Origin: Cellulosimicrobium cellulans
GTDB lineage: Bacteria; Actinomycetota; Actinomycetes; Actinomycetales; Cellulomonadaceae
Direction of reading: 5' to 3'
NCBI RefSeq assembly: GCF_016921195.1
Contig: NZ_JAFGYF010000013.1
Span: 1-64,000 of the forward strand
DNA: 64,000 bases
The notes under the pieces were generated by a model that saw nothing but the letters and a program-made list of their open reading frames with translations, made no database searches and had not been told where the DNA came from. This document shows positions 1 to 8,796 of the stretch, one piece after another (the first letter of the stretch is position 1; each line of letters opens with the position of its first letter). A program made the translations under genes and the position numbers.

Positions 1-250
1 GGTGCCGCGTCGTGGCGGGCCTGGCGGGAGCCGCGAGGAACGAGCGGCGGATGGTAGACGCGGCACCACCACCCACCCCGACCACCCAGGGCGACCACAC
101 GCCGTCGAGCACAAGAACCACGGCTCTACCTCGCGCAACCACGGCTCTACCTCGCGCAACCACGGTTCTACCTCGGCTGACCGGGGTTCTCTCTCGCGCA
201 ACCAGGGTTCTACCTCGCGCAACCAGGGTTCCTACCGCGCGGGGCCCCAG
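1..250. other. intergenic region 3' of the ABC exporter genes
   Basis: I see no convincing gene here. The main content is the 21-bp tandem repeat array described separately. The first 67 bases carry an inverted repeat (GGTGCCGCG at 1-9, CGCGGCACC at 59-67) around a 49-nt loop, which may be the tail of an element that extends beyond the window. Open frames through the array exist only because 21 is a multiple of three. Confidence 0.5.
116..241. repeat. 21-bp tandem repeat array A, six units
   Basis: Six units of exactly 21 bp run head to tail: 116-136, 137-157, 158-178, 179-199, 200-220 and 221-241. The core of a unit is AACCACGG(T/C)TCTACCTCG. Units 1 and 2 are identical; unit 4 and the last unit are the most diverged. 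The array starts 10 bp beyond the stop codon of the ABC permease gene, on its 3' side. The same family returns in inverse orientation at 53341-53424. Confidence 0.95.
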
Positions 251-1459
251 TCAGGCGGTGCGCAGGGCGTCCTTGAGCTTGACGCGGGCACCCGTACGCA
301 GGACCGCGTTGGAGTAGATCTTCGCCGCGAGCCAGACGAGCACCGGGATGACGGCGATCGACAGGCCGAGCGCGAGGAGGGCCTCCCAGGTCTCGGCGCT
401 GCCGAGCGCGATGCGCACGGGCATGAGCAGCGGCGAGCACAGCGGCACGTACGAGAGCCACACGACGAGCGGGTTGTCCGGAGCCCACGGCGCGACGGAG
501 ACGCCGACGATGTACGGCACGATCATGAGGAACGTGACGGGGGTCGTGACGGCGCCGACGTCCTCCTGGCGCGAGACGAGCGCACCGAGGCCGGCCATGA
601 GCAGCGCGTAGCTGACGAACCCGACGACGAACCAGACGAGCGCCCAGACGGCCGCGGTCCCGAGGTCGATCGTCGAGGTGTCGACCAGCCCGAGGCCGAG
701 CGCGGTGCCGACGCCCGCGAGCACGACGAGCGCGACCTGCCCCAGCCCGACGAGGCCGATGCCGAGCACCTTGCCCGCCATGAGCTGCCACGGGCGGACG
801 GTCGAGAGCAGGAGCTCGACGACCCTGCTCGTCTTCTCCTCCACGACGCCCTGCGCGATGAGCTGGCCGCTGATCATGATGGCCATGAAGAGCAGGATGC
901 CGGTGACCAGGCCGGTGACGTAGCGGGTCGGGTCGAACTCGCTGGGCTCGCCGATCGTGCGGACGGTGGGCTCGGCCGTCGCGATGTCGCCCGCGACCTG
1001 CGCGGGGTCGCCGCCCAGGCCCGCGACCGCGTCGGACAGCGCGGTCTGCTGGGCGAGGGTCGTGAAGACGGCGGTGAGGCCGGAGGAGAGCTCGGTGTCC
1101 ACGACGACGGTGGGCGAGTCGACCGTCCCCGTGACGACGGCGTCGAGGTCGCCGTCGCGCACCTGGGCCTCGCCGGCGGCGTCGTCCGCGACGTCGACGG
1201 TCTCGATCTCGGTCCCGAGCGTGCTGCCCGTCGCCTCGATCGTCGCGGCGAGCGCCGCGGTCTGCGGCGTGACGCCGACGCGCTCGGCGGTCGGCCCGGA
1301 CGAGCTCGCCGCGTCGAGCACGAACCCGCCGAGCACGACCGCGCCGACGAGGATCACGGTCAGCCAGACGAAGGACTTCGAGCGGAGCCGCGTCATGATC
1401 TCGCGGCTCGCGACGAGGCGGATCGCGCCCCAGGACGTCAACGAGGCCCCCGTGCTCAT
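251..1459 (-). CDS. ABC-2 type exporter permease, NatB-like
   Basis: Membrane half of a two-component ABC exporter, 402 residues. The N-terminus (GAIRLVASREIMTRLRSKSF) and the following hydrophobic segment are typical of NatB/ABC-2 permeases. A large extracytoplasmic domain (about residues 50-215) follows, then about five membrane segments in the C-terminal half, including one after the VVEEKTSRVVELLLSTV motif that is diagnostic of this family. The start ATG at 1459 overlaps the stop of the upstream ATPase gene by 4 bp, so translation is probably coupled. Family members export sodium or small toxic compounds; the substrate here cannot be read from sequence. Confidence 0.88.
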   Translation of the reverse strand: MSTGASLTSWGAIRLVASREIMTRLRSKSFVWLTVILVGAVVLGGFVLDAASSSGPTAERVGVTPQTAALAATIEATGSTLGTEIETVDVADDAAGEAQVRDGDLDAVVTGTVDSPTVVVDTELSSGLTAVFTTLAQQTALSDAVAGLGGDPAQVAGDIATAEPTVRTIGEPSEFDPTRYVTGLVTGILLFMAIMISGQLIAQGVVEEKTSRVVELLLSTVRPWQLMAGKVLGIGLVGLGQVALVVLAGVGTALGLGLVDTSTIDLGTAAVWALVWFVVGFVSYALLMAGLGALVSRQEDVGAVTTPVTFLMIVPYIVGVSVAPWAPDNPLVVWLSYVPLCSPLLMPVRIALGSAETWEALLALGLSIAVIPVLVWLAAKIYSNAVLRTGARVKLKDALRTA

Positions 1460-2433
1460 GCCCCCACCTCCACCGTCTCGGCGGCCGCGTCGGCCGACGT
1501 CTCCTCGGCGCTCACGACGTCGCGGTACAGCTCGGTGAGCGAGGGCCGGACGAGCGAGAACTCGCGCACCGGTCCGGCGGCGAGCGCCGCACGCAGCACG
1601 GCCTGCTCGCGCCCGCCGGTCCCGTTCGCGGCTCCGCCGCCGGCGGCCCCGGGGCCCGGCGCGAGCTCCACGACCGTGCGCGACCCCTCGAGGCTGACGG
1701 CCCGCGCGTCGGGCACTGCGCCGATCCACGTCGCCCCGGGTGGTCCGTCCACGATCCATCTCTCCGTCTCCGTCCGGCGGAGCTCGTCGATCGTGCCGAC
1801 CTCGACCATCGCGCCGTCCTTGATGATCCCGACGCGGTCGCACAGGCGCTCGACGAGGTCGAGCTGGTGCGAGGAGAAGACGACGGGCACGCCCGCCTCG
1901 GCGCGGTCGCGCAGCACGGTGCTCATGACGTCGACGGCGACGGGGTCGAGCCCGCTGAACGGCTCGTCGAGGACGAGCAGCTCGGGGTCGTGCGTGAGCG
2001 CCGCCGCGAGCTGGACGCGCTGCTGGTTGCCGAGCGAGAGCTTCTGGACCTCGTCGCCCCGGCGTGCCTCGACGCCGAGCGTCGTGGTCCAGCGCTCCAT
2101 CGCGACCTTCGCCTCGGCCGCGCCCAGGCCGTGCAGCCGGGCCAGGTAGACGAGCTGCTCACCGACCTTCATGCGGGGGTACAGCCCGCGTTCCTCGGGC
2201 ATGTACCCGATGCGCCGCCGCGCCGCGAGGTCGATCGGGCGACCGTCCCACCGCACCTCGCCGCCGTCGGCCGCGAGCACGCCCAGGACGATGCGCATGG
2301 TCGTGGTCTTGCCCGCCCCGTTGGAGCCGACGAAGCCGAAGATCTCCCCGGCGCGCACGTCGAACGACGTCCCGCGCAGGGCGCGGACGTCGCCGTAGGA
2401 CTTGGTCAGCGAGTCGATCTCGAGTGTCGCCAT
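1456..2433 (-). CDS. ABC transporter ATP-binding protein, NatA-like
   Basis: ATPase partner of the downstream permease, 325 residues. It has Walker A (GSNGAGKTTT), a signature loop LSLGNQQR, Walker B (LLVLDEPFSGLDP) and the switch histidine (SSHQLD). The roughly 85-residue C-terminal extension matches the DUF4162-type tail of NatA and drug-exporter ATPases. ATG at 2433 begins MATLEIDSL, directly before the conserved nucleotide-binding fold; an upstream in-frame start adds only a short non-conserved leader. No regulator is fused, but a TetR gene lies two genes away on the same strand. Confidence 0.9.
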   Translation of the reverse strand: MATLEIDSLTKSYGDVRALRGTSFDVRAGEIFGFVGSNGAGKTTTMRIVLGVLAADGGEVRWDGRPIDLAARRRIGYMPEERGLYPRMKVGEQLVYLARLHGLGAAEAKVAMERWTTTLGVEARRGDEVQKLSLGNQQRVQLAAALTHDPELLVLDEPFSGLDPVAVDVMSTVLRDRAEAGVPVVFSSHQLDLVERLCDRVGIIKDGAMVEVGTIDELRRTETERWIVDGPPGATWIGAVPDARAVSLEGSRTVVELAPGPGAAGGGAANGTGGREQAVLRAALAAGPVREFSLVRPSLTELYRDVVSAEETSADAAAETVEVGA

Positions 2434-2550
2434 GCGCCCCAGACAACCATGTGCCGGTGCGCCGGGCATGGGACAGATGTCACGTCCTGCCCCTTCCGAC
2501 GCAGGGGGGAGGGTGCTTCCCCGGTCGGGGGCCGACGTCCGGCCGCGAGC

Positions 2551-3300
2551 TCAGCCCCGGTGCTCGTCGCGCACCGGCGGCAGCGGCGAGCGCGCGGCGC
2601 GCACGGTGAGGCGCAGCATCGCGGCGGTCGCGTCGTCGACGCCCGCGACGTCGTCGCGCCGGACCGCGTCGAGCGCGATCCAGAGGAGCTCTCGCGCGAT
2701 CGCGGCCTCCCGCTCGTCGAGGCGGCCGGAGATCGACTCGACGGCGCTCATCGCGACGAGCACGCGCATGCCCGTCGACGTCGGGGGCGCGACCCGCACG
2801 CGCCGGATCTCGACGGCGTCACGCAGGGCCCGGCGCTCGACGCGCGAGAGCCGCGGACCGGCGACCCGCAGGAGCGCGCGTGTGACGACGGCGGCCGTGA
2901 CACCGAGGACCGCGGCGGCGACGACGAGGGTGACGGGCGCGAGGGCGTGCCCTACGAGGAGTGCGGCGAGCGCCGTCGCCACGCCCGCGACGAGCCCCAG
3001 GCGCACGTCGTCGACCGACGCGTGCCACTCGGCGTGGCGCCGCACGCGGTCGAGCTCGCGCGGCGTCAGACCGGGGACCAGGACGTCGGTGCGCTGCACG
3101 ATGCGGACCGGTGCTCCGGCGACGGCGCCCTGGAGGCAGCGCGCCGTCGTCCAGGTCGAGTAGCCCCAGACCGTGGGACGGATCTCGTCCTGGCAGTCCT
3201 CGTGCGTGCGGTCGCTGGACCGGTCGTGCCCGTGCATGAAGTGCCCCGCTTCGTCGATCTCGTGCTTCCGCAAGGAGAGACGGGTACCCCCGGGCGCCAT
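2551..3300 (-). CDS. hypothetical protein with two membrane segments
   Basis: I do not recognise this 249-residue protein. A His/Asp-rich N-terminal 110 residues (with RIVQRTDVLVPGLTPRELD) precede a hydrophobic hairpin of two adjacent membrane segments (LVAGVATALAALLVGH and TLVVAAAVLGVTAAVV). A basic, charged, helical C-terminal domain of about 110 residues follows. ATG at 3300 is used; ATG at 3237 is an alternative that trims 21 residues. It lies between the ABC exporter and the TetR gene, all on the same strand, but separated from both by gaps. No catalytic motif was seen. Confidence 0.6.
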   Translation of the reverse strand: MAPGGTRLSLRKHEIDEAGHFMHGHDRSSDRTHEDCQDEIRPTVWGYSTWTTARCLQGAVAGAPVRIVQRTDVLVPGLTPRELDRVRRHAEWHASVDDVRLGLVAGVATALAALLVGHALAPVTLVVAAAVLGVTAAVVTRALLRVAGPRLSRVERRALRDAVEIRRVRVAPPTSTGMRVLVAMSAVESISGRLDEREAAIARELLWIALDAVRRDDVAGVDDATAAMLRLTVRAARSPLPPVRDEHRG

Positions 3301-3358
3301 GACGCGGGTTCCGGGAAGTTCCCCGGGGCGACCGGTGGACGGACGCGTCAGGACGCCG

Positions 3359-4009
3359 TCACGACCGGGGCGTCGTGATGAGGTGCGGGCGCTTCTCCAT
3401 GTCGGCGAGGCCGTTCCACGCGAGGTTGACGAGGTGCGCCGCGACCTCCGTCTTCTTGGGCGAGCGCACGTCGAGCCAGTACTGCCCGGTGAGCGCGACC
3501 ATGCCGACGAGCATCTGCGCGTAGATGGGCGCGACCTTGGGGTCGAGCCCGCGGGTGCGGAACTGGTGGGCGAGCAGGTGCTCGACCTGGGTCGCGACGT
3601 CGCCGATGAGGCTGGAGAACGTGCCGGTGGCCTGGGCGACGGGAGAGTCGCGCACGAGGATGCGGAACCCGTCCTCGGACGCCTCGATGTAGGACAGGAG
3701 CGCGAGCGCGGTGCGCTCGAGCAGGACCTTGGGGTGGCCGCCCTCGTCGAGCGCACCGGAGAGCGCCGCCGTGAGCGCCTGGACCTCGCGGTCCACCACG
3801 ACGGCGTAGATGCCCTCCTTGCCCCCGAAGTGCTCGTACACGACGGGCTTGGACACCTCGGCGCGCGCCGCGATCTCCTCGACGCTCGTCCCCTCGAACC
3901 CCTTCTCGGCGAACAGGCGGCGGCTCACCGCGAGCAGCTGCTCGCGCCGCTGGCTCGCGGTCATGCGGGATCGGGGGGTGCGTCTGGACTCGGCCACGGG
4001 GTCCATCAT
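3359..4009 (-). CDS. TetR/AcrR family transcriptional regulator
   Basis: A 216-residue one-component repressor. The N-terminal helix-turn-helix is clear: RREQLLAVSRRLFAEKGFEG, then TSVEEIAARAEVSKPVVYEHFGG with the classic SK-xxxYxHFGGKEG recognition helix. The remaining 140 residues form the helical ligand-binding and dimer domain, with no recognisable ligand signature. Two adjacent ATG codons (4009, 4006) can serve as start. It may control itself or the exporter genes downstream on the same strand; no clear palindromic operator was found next to it. Confidence 0.88.
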   Translation of the reverse strand: MMDPVAESRRTPRSRMTASQRREQLLAVSRRLFAEKGFEGTSVEEIAARAEVSKPVVYEHFGGKEGIYAVVVDREVQALTAALSGALDEGGHPKVLLERTALALLSYIEASEDGFRILVRDSPVAQATGTFSSLIGDVATQVEHLLAHQFRTRGLDPKVAPIYAQMLVGMVALTGQYWLDVRSPKKTEVAAHLVNLAWNGLADMEKRPHLITTPRS

Positions 4010-4216
4010 GCCGTGCACCGCTGCCGTGCCCGGCGTGTGCCTCGCGCACGGGTGTGGCGCAGGCGACTGTCGCGGTGAGCGGAGACCGGGGTGCGGACGG
4101 GACGAGACGGGCACGACCGGCGTCGGGCACGGGGACCGACCTGGCAGACTGTTCCCGGACCCACCCCGCCCGCCGTGGCCCGGGAACGTACCGGGCGCGA
4201 GCGTCGCCGGGTCCGA

Positions 4217-4288
4217 TCCGCCTTGGTGTAATCGGCAGCACAAGGGTTTTTGGTGCCCTTGGTCCAGGTTCGAGTCCTGGGGGCGGAG
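4217..4288 (+). tRNA. tRNA-Gln (anticodon UUG)
   Basis: A full cloverleaf folds over 72 nt. The acceptor stem TCCGCCT (4217-4223) pairs with GGGCGGA (4281-4287) with one G-U. The D-stem is GTG/CAC. The anticodon stem AGGGT/GCCCT carries a 7-nt loop with TTG at 4250-4252, reading CAA. The T-arm contains GGTTCGAGTCC. Discriminator G is at 4288 and CCA is not encoded. It ends 30 nt before glmU, so the two may share a transcript. Confidence 0.97.
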
Positions 4289-4318
4289 CTCGTGCCACCG
4301 ATCCCGAGGGGAACACCC

Positions 4319-5995
4319 ATGGAAGCTCAGCAGGGAACCGACTCGACCGTCGCCCCCGCTGCCGTGATCGTCCTCGCCGCCGGCGAGGGCACGCGGATGA
4401 AGTCGTCCACCCCGAAGATGCTCCACACGCTCGCGGGCCGCAGCCTGCTCGGGCACGTGCTGGTCGCGGCGCGCTCGCTCGACCCGGCCCTGCTCGCCGT
4501 CGTCGTGCGGCACGAGCGCGACCGCGTCGCCGAGCACGCGGTGTCGGTCGACCCGGACGCGGTCGTCGTCGACCAGGACGAGATCCCCGGGACGGGTCGG
4601 GCCGTGCAGTGCGCGCTCGCCGCGCTCGACGCGAAGGCCCACGCCCAGGCGCTCGTCCACGGCGTGCCCGACGGCGAGGAGGGACGCGGTGCCGGCGACG
4701 GGCTCGAGGGTCCCGTGGTCGTGACGGCGGGCGACACCCCGCTGCTCGACGGCGGCACGCTCGGCCAGCTCCTCGCCGCGCACGTCGCGGACGGCAACGC
4801 GGTGACGATGCTGACGACCGAGCTCGAGGACGCCACCGGTTACGGGCGCGTCGTGCGCGACGGCTCGGGGGACGTGCTGCGCATCGTCGAGCACAAGGAC
4901 GCGACGGCCGACGAGCGCGCGATCCGCGAGATCAACGCGTCGATCTACGTGTTCGACGCCGCGGTGCTGCGCCGCGGGCTCGGCACGCTCGGTCGCGACA
5001 ACGCGCAGGGTGAGGTCTACCTGACGGACGTCGTCGCGGCGGCGCGCGCCGAGGGCGGCACGGTCCGGGCGCTCGTCTCCGCGGACCCGACGATCGTCGA
5101 GGGCGTCAACGACCGCGTGCAGCTCGCGACGCTGCGCGCGGAGCTCAACCGCCGGATCCTCGAGGACTGGATGCGCGAGGGCGTGACCGTCGTCGACCCG
5201 GCGACGACGTGGGTCGACGTCGACGTCGAGCTCGCGCGCGACGTCACCCTGCTCCCGGGCACGCAGCTCCACGGTGCGACGGTCGTCGCGGAGGGCGCGA
5301 CGATCGGGCCGGACACGACGCTCACGGACACCGAGGTCGGCGCGGGCGCGACGGTGACCCGGACGCACGGCAGCCTCGCGGTGCTGGGCGCCGGGACGTC
5401 CGTCGGGCCGTTCGCCTACCTGCGCCCGGGCACCGTGCTGGGGGCGAAGGGCAAGATCGGCACGTTCGTCGAGACGAAGAACGCGGAGATCGGCGAGGGT
5501 TCCAAGATCCCGCACCTGTCCTACGTGGGCGACGCGACGATCGGCGAGCACACGAACATCGGCGCCGCGTCGGTCACCGTCAACTACGACGGCGTGCACA
5601 AGCACCGCACCGTGATCGGCTCGCACGCGCGCACGGGCGCGGACAACATGTTCGTCGCGCCCGTGACCGTGGGCGACGGCGCGTACACGGCCGCGGGTTC
5701 CGTGATCCGCCGCGACGTGCCCGCGGGTGCGCTCGGCGTGAGCGGCGGGCAGCAGCGCAACATCGAGGGCTGGGTCGAGCGTCGCCGTCCGGGCACGGCC
5801 GCGGCGGAGGCCGCGGGCGCCGCGCGCGCGAGCGACCCGGAGGCGCCGCCGCTCGGCGCGCAGGCGCAGGCGCAGCTCGCGGACCAGAGCGCCGCGGCGA
5901 CGGCCGAGCGCCCGACCCCGCCGCCCCCCGGCCCGGAGCTCGAGCACACGCTCGAGGCGCTGCGTGGCGGTCGTCCCGCGGCCACGGCAGACTGA
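4319..5995 (+). CDS. glmU: bifunctional UDP-N-acetylglucosamine pyrophosphorylase / glucosamine-1-phosphate N-acetyltransferase
   Basis: Makes UDP-GlcNAc for peptidoglycan and other cell-surface polymers in the cytosol. The N-terminal nucleotidyltransferase domain opens with the [11 protein letters not shown] loop; the C-terminal half is a left-handed beta-helix of hexapeptide repeats containing [20 protein letters not shown]. The protein has 558 residues. The last 75 or so form an Ala/Pro/Glu/Gln-rich tail that goes beyond the catalytic fold and is probably disordered. ATG at 4319 has GAGGGG upstream and lies just after tRNA-Gln. prs follows 68 bp downstream, the usual actinobacterial pair. 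Confidence 0.97.
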   Translation: MEAQQGTDSTVAPAAVIVLAAGEGTRMKSSTPKMLHTLAGRSLLGHVLVAARSLDPALLAVVVRHERDRVAEHAVSVDPDAVVVDQDEIPGTGRAVQCALAALDAKAHAQALVHGVPDGEEGRGAGDGLEGPVVVTAGDTPLLDGGTLGQLLAAHVADGNAVTMLTTELEDATGYGRVVRDGSGDVLRIVEHKDATADERAIREINASIYVFDAAVLRRGLGTLGRDNAQGEVYLTDVVAAARAEGGTVRALVSADPTIVEGVNDRVQLATLRAELNRRILEDWMREGVTVVDPATTWVDVDVELARDVTLLPGTQLHGATVVAEGATIGPDTTLTDTEVGAGATVTRTHGSLAVLGAGTSVGPFAYLRPGTVLGAKGKIGTFVETKNAEIGEGSKIPHLSYVGDATIGEHTNIGAASVTVNYDGVHKHRTVIGSHARTGADNMFVAPVTVGDGAYTAAGSVIRRDVPAGALGVSGGQQRNIEGWVERRRPGTAAAEAAGAARASDPEAPPLGAQAQAQLADQSAAATAERPTPPPPGPELEHTLEALRGGRPAATAD

Positions 5996-6063
5996 CCGCG
6001 TCCGGCCCAGTCTCCTCAGACCTACCCCCGCACCCGGAAACACCACCGAAGGAACCCACTGGT

Positions 6064-7047
6064 ATGAGCAGCACGATCGCCGGAAACGGGGAGAAGTCCC
6101 TCGTCCTCGCCTCGGGGCGCGCGCACCCCGAGCTGGCCAACGACGTCGCGCGGGAGCTGGGCATCGACCTGCTGCCCACGACCGCGTACGACTTCGCGAA
6201 CGGCGAGATCTACGTCCGGTTCGGCGAGTCGGTGCGCGGCGCCGACGTCTTCATCCTCCAGAGCCACACCGCGCCGATCAACCAGTGGATCATGGAGCAG
6301 CTGCTCATGGTCGACGCCGCGAAGCGCGCCTCGGCCCGCACCATCACGGTCGTCCAGCCGTTCTACGGTTACGCGCGCCAGGACAAGAAGCACCGCGGCC
6401 GCGAGCCGATCTCGGCCCGCCTCATGTCCGACCTCTTCACGGCCGCCGGCGCCGACCGCCTCATGAGCGTCGACCTGCACGCCGCGCAGACGCAGGGCTT
6501 CTTCGACGGCCCCGTGGACCACCTGTGGGCCATGCCGATCCTCACGGACTACGTCCGCACGCGCGTCGACACGTCGAACGTCACGGTCGTCTCGCCCGAC
6601 GCCGGCCGCATCCGCGTCGCCGAGCAGTGGGCCGCCAAGCTCGGCGGCGGCCCGCTCGCGTTCGTCCACAAGACGCGCGACATCACGCGCCCCAACCAGG
6701 CCGTCGCGAACCGCGTCGTCGGCGAGGTCGAGGGCCGCGACTGCGTGCTCGTCGACGACCTCATCGACACCGGCGGCACGATCGCGGAGGCGGTGCGCGT
6801 CATCCTCGCCGCGGGTGCGCGGTCGGTCATCGTGGCCGCGACGCACGGCGTGCTGTCCGACCCCGCGGCCCAGCGCCTCTCGGAGTGCGGGGCGAGCGAG
6901 GTCGTCATCACGGACACCCTGCCCATCGCCGCGGAGAAGCAGTTCCCGCAGCTCACCGTGCTCTCCATCGCGCCGCTCATCGCGCGCGCCATCCGAGAGG
7001 TGTTCGACGACGGGTCGGTCACCTCGCTCTTCGACGGCAACAGCTGA
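6064..7047 (+). CDS. prs: ribose-phosphate pyrophosphokinase (PRPP synthetase)
   Basis: Transfers pyrophosphate from ATP to ribose 5-phosphate, supplying PRPP for nucleotide, histidine and tryptophan synthesis. The 327 residues cover the full family length. Visible motifs are the ATP-binding flexible loop region (YARQDKKHRGREPISA), the metal-binding SVDLHAAQTQGFFDGPVDHL segment and the PRPP loop CVLVDDLIDTGGT. The ATG at 6064 follows GGAACCCACTGGT, only a weak ribosome-binding site. It is probably cotranscribed with glmU upstream and the SIMPL gene 11 bp downstream. Confidence 0.98.
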   Translation: MSSTIAGNGEKSLVLASGRAHPELANDVARELGIDLLPTTAYDFANGEIYVRFGESVRGADVFILQSHTAPINQWIMEQLLMVDAAKRASARTITVVQPFYGYARQDKKHRGREPISARLMSDLFTAAGADRLMSVDLHAAQTQGFFDGPVDHLWAMPILTDYVRTRVDTSNVTVVSPDAGRIRVAEQWAAKLGGGPLAFVHKTRDITRPNQAVANRVVGEVEGRDCVLVDDLIDTGGTIAEAVRVILAAGARSVIVAATHGVLSDPAAQRLSECGASEVVITDTLPIAAEKQFPQLTVLSIAPLIARAIREVFDDGSVTSLFDGNS

Positions 7048-7058
7048 CGGGAGGCGTC

Positions 7059-7670
7059 GTGGGCGGCTCGGGAGTGACGACCACCGGACAGGGGGCGGTG
7101 ACCGCGGCGCCGGACGTCGCGGTCGTCGAGCTGGGCGCGGAGTCGAGCGCGCCCGGCGTCCAGGAGGCCCTCGACCGCGCGAGCACGGGCCTCGCCGCGG
7201 CGCGTGACGCGCTCGTCGCGGCGGGCGTCGATCCCGCGGACGTCCGCACGTCGCAGACGTCCACGTGGACCGAGCAGCGCGACGACGGCCCGCGCACGAC
7301 GGCGCGGCTCACGCTGCGCGCGACCGTGCGCGACGTCGCGGCCTGCGGCGAGATCGTGCGCGCGGCCCTCGACGCGGCCGGGCCCGTCGCACGGCTGGAC
7401 TCGACGAGCCTCGCCGTGGGCGACCCCGGGCCGCTCGCGGTCGCCGCGCGCGACGCCGCGTTCGCCGACGCCCGCGCCCGGGCCGAGCAGTACGCGCGGC
7501 TCGCGGGCCGCTCGCTCGGCCCGGTCGTGGAGGTGCGCGAGGACGCGGGCGGGCCCGGCCCGATGCCGCGCCTGACGGCGGCCAAGGCCGCGAGCGACGC
7601 GCTCGTCGTCGAGCCTGGCACGCAGGAGGTCCGCGCGAGCGTCACGGTGCGCTGGGAGCTCGCGGACTGA
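7059..7670 (+). CDS. SIMPL-domain (DUF541) protein
   Basis: A 203-residue protein with the DUF541/SIMPL fold: the N-terminal TTTGQGAVTAAPDVAVVELG strand, the middle TSQTSTWTEQRDDGPRTTARLTL hairpin, and the DAAFADARARAEQYARLAGRSLG helix that marks the family. Function is undefined for most bacterial members. No signal peptide is visible, so this copy may be cytosolic. Start GTG 7059 has GGGAGG at 7049-7054 and lies 11 bp after prs, suggesting cotranscription. Confidence 0.85.
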   Translation: MGGSGVTTTGQGAVTAAPDVAVVELGAESSAPGVQEALDRASTGLAAARDALVAAGVDPADVRTSQTSTWTEQRDDGPRTTARLTLRATVRDVAACGEIVRAALDAAGPVARLDSTSLAVGDPGPLAVAARDAAFADARARAEQYARLAGRSLGPVVEVREDAGGPGPMPRLTAAKAASDALVVEPGTQEVRASVTVRWELAD

Positions 7671-7680
7671 CACCCCGTGC

Positions 7681-7703
7681 CGTGCGACCGTGCGCGTCGC
7701 ACG
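7681..7703 (+). terminator. weak hairpin after the SIMPL gene
   Basis: CGTGCGAC (7681-7688) pairs with GTCGCACG (7696-7703) across a 7-nt loop, 10 nt after the stop codon. No U-tract follows, so it may only slow transcription. Confidence 0.4.
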
Positions 7704-7761
7704 CCGCGGTCGTGACAAAACACAGGGGTCCTCGGCCGGTGCGCGCCGTAGCGTGAGGACC

Positions 7762-8490
7762 ATGCTCATCCTCGAGGACTACCTGCTGCTCACGCTCGAC
7801 GACGAGACCGGGAAGGCGGTCGTCGACGCCTCGTACCGCGAGCAGGTCGCCGCGGGGGCGCTCCTCGTCGAGCTGGCGCTCCTGGGCCGCGCCGACCTCG
7901 CGGGCGACGGCGACGGCGGGCGCGTGGGCCGGATCGTCGTGCGGGACCCGTCCCCGACGGGTAACGCGCTGCTCGACGAGGCGCTGACCGTCGTGCGGTC
8001 GCGCGAGGGTTCGAAGCCGAAGGCGCTCGTGGCGCCCCTGGCGAAGCTCAAGCCGGCGTCCCGCGCGATCGGCTCGCTCGCCGAGCGCGGCGTCCTGCGC
8101 CGCGAGGAGGGGCGCGTGCTCGGGATCTTCCCCACCACGCGCTGGCCGGCCGCCGACACCCGGCACGAGGACGGCGTCCGCGCCGACCTGTGGCGCGTCC
8201 TGGTCGACGGCGGCGCGCCGGACCAGCGCACGGCCGCCCTGGTCGCGATCCTCGCCGCGACCGGGCAGGCGGGGCGTGTGCTGGCCGCGGGCGGCGGCCG
8301 TGGAGCACCGGCCGTCGTCGACGGCGGGGCCGACCTGTCCGGGTCGCGCCGCCGCGCCGTCGACGCGCGCGCGAAGGAGATCGCGCGGCAGAGCTGGGCG
8401 AGCGAGGCGGTGCGCGCCTACGTGGAGGAGGTCACCGCGGTCATCCTCGTCGGCGCCACGGTCGCGGCGACGGCCGCGGCGACGGGCTGA
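7762..8490 (+). CDS. GPP34 (GOLPH3-like) family phosphoprotein
   Basis: A 242-residue GPP34 protein: N-terminal LILEDYLLLTLDDETGK, then VAAGALLVELALLGR and the RGVLRREEGRVLGIFPTTRWP segment typical of the GOLPH3/Vps74 fold. Eukaryotic members bind phosphatidylinositol 4-phosphate; the role of the many actinobacterial copies is unknown. The C-terminus ends in a hydrophobic helix (VTAVILVGATVAATAAAT) that could touch the membrane. A TAGCGT box at 7749-7754 sits 7 nt before the ATG, so the message may be leaderless. Confidence 0.88.
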   Translation: MLILEDYLLLTLDDETGKAVVDASYREQVAAGALLVELALLGRADLAGDGDGGRVGRIVVRDPSPTGNALLDEALTVVRSREGSKPKALVAPLAKLKPASRAIGSLAERGVLRREEGRVLGIFPTTRWPAADTRHEDGVRADLWRVLVDGGAPDQRTAALVAILAATGQAGRVLAAGGGRGAPAVVDGGADLSGSRRRAVDARAKEIARQSWASEAVRAYVEEVTAVILVGATVAATAAATG

Positions 8491-8796
8491 CGACGGGGGA
8501 GCGGGCGCGGGTTTCGTCCCACCGTCCCGCCCGGGTACAGTAGCCAGGTTGCCTCGGCGAGGGACGTCTGACGGCCGGCAGCGCTGGACCGGTGAGCACA
8601 CCGGCGGCGCGGGACCGCGAGTGTCAGCCAGACCTGTTGGATCTCCGTTATCGACTGGGCGGTCGTCCTCCTGCGCGCCCGTCACACGTCCCGCGCCGAC
8701 GCAGCCGCCCGTCCGGGAGGCCCTCTCAACCGTCCGGACAGCCGACCGCTCCCCACTGGTGGCCGGCCCGCAACGTTTCTTCCAGGAGTGATCCAC
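8491..8796 (+). promoter_or_regulatory. rplY promoter and long untranslated leader
   Basis: No gene was found in these 306 bases. A -10 box TACAGT lies at 8536-8541, with a poor -35 candidate near 8511. Transcription from it would give a leader of about 250 nt before rplY. The leader contains a hairpin (CCGGTG-AGCA-CACCGG, about 8590-8605) and other GC-rich inverted repeats. Long structured leaders on ribosomal protein genes often mediate autogenous control; I cannot match this one to a described L25 leader. Confidence 0.5.

Noticed and set aside
116-241. CRISPR array or protein-coding repeat at the start of the window
   Set aside because: Units abut with no spacers, and no cas gene is present. 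The open frame through it follows from the 21-bp period; the encoded peptide has no start context.
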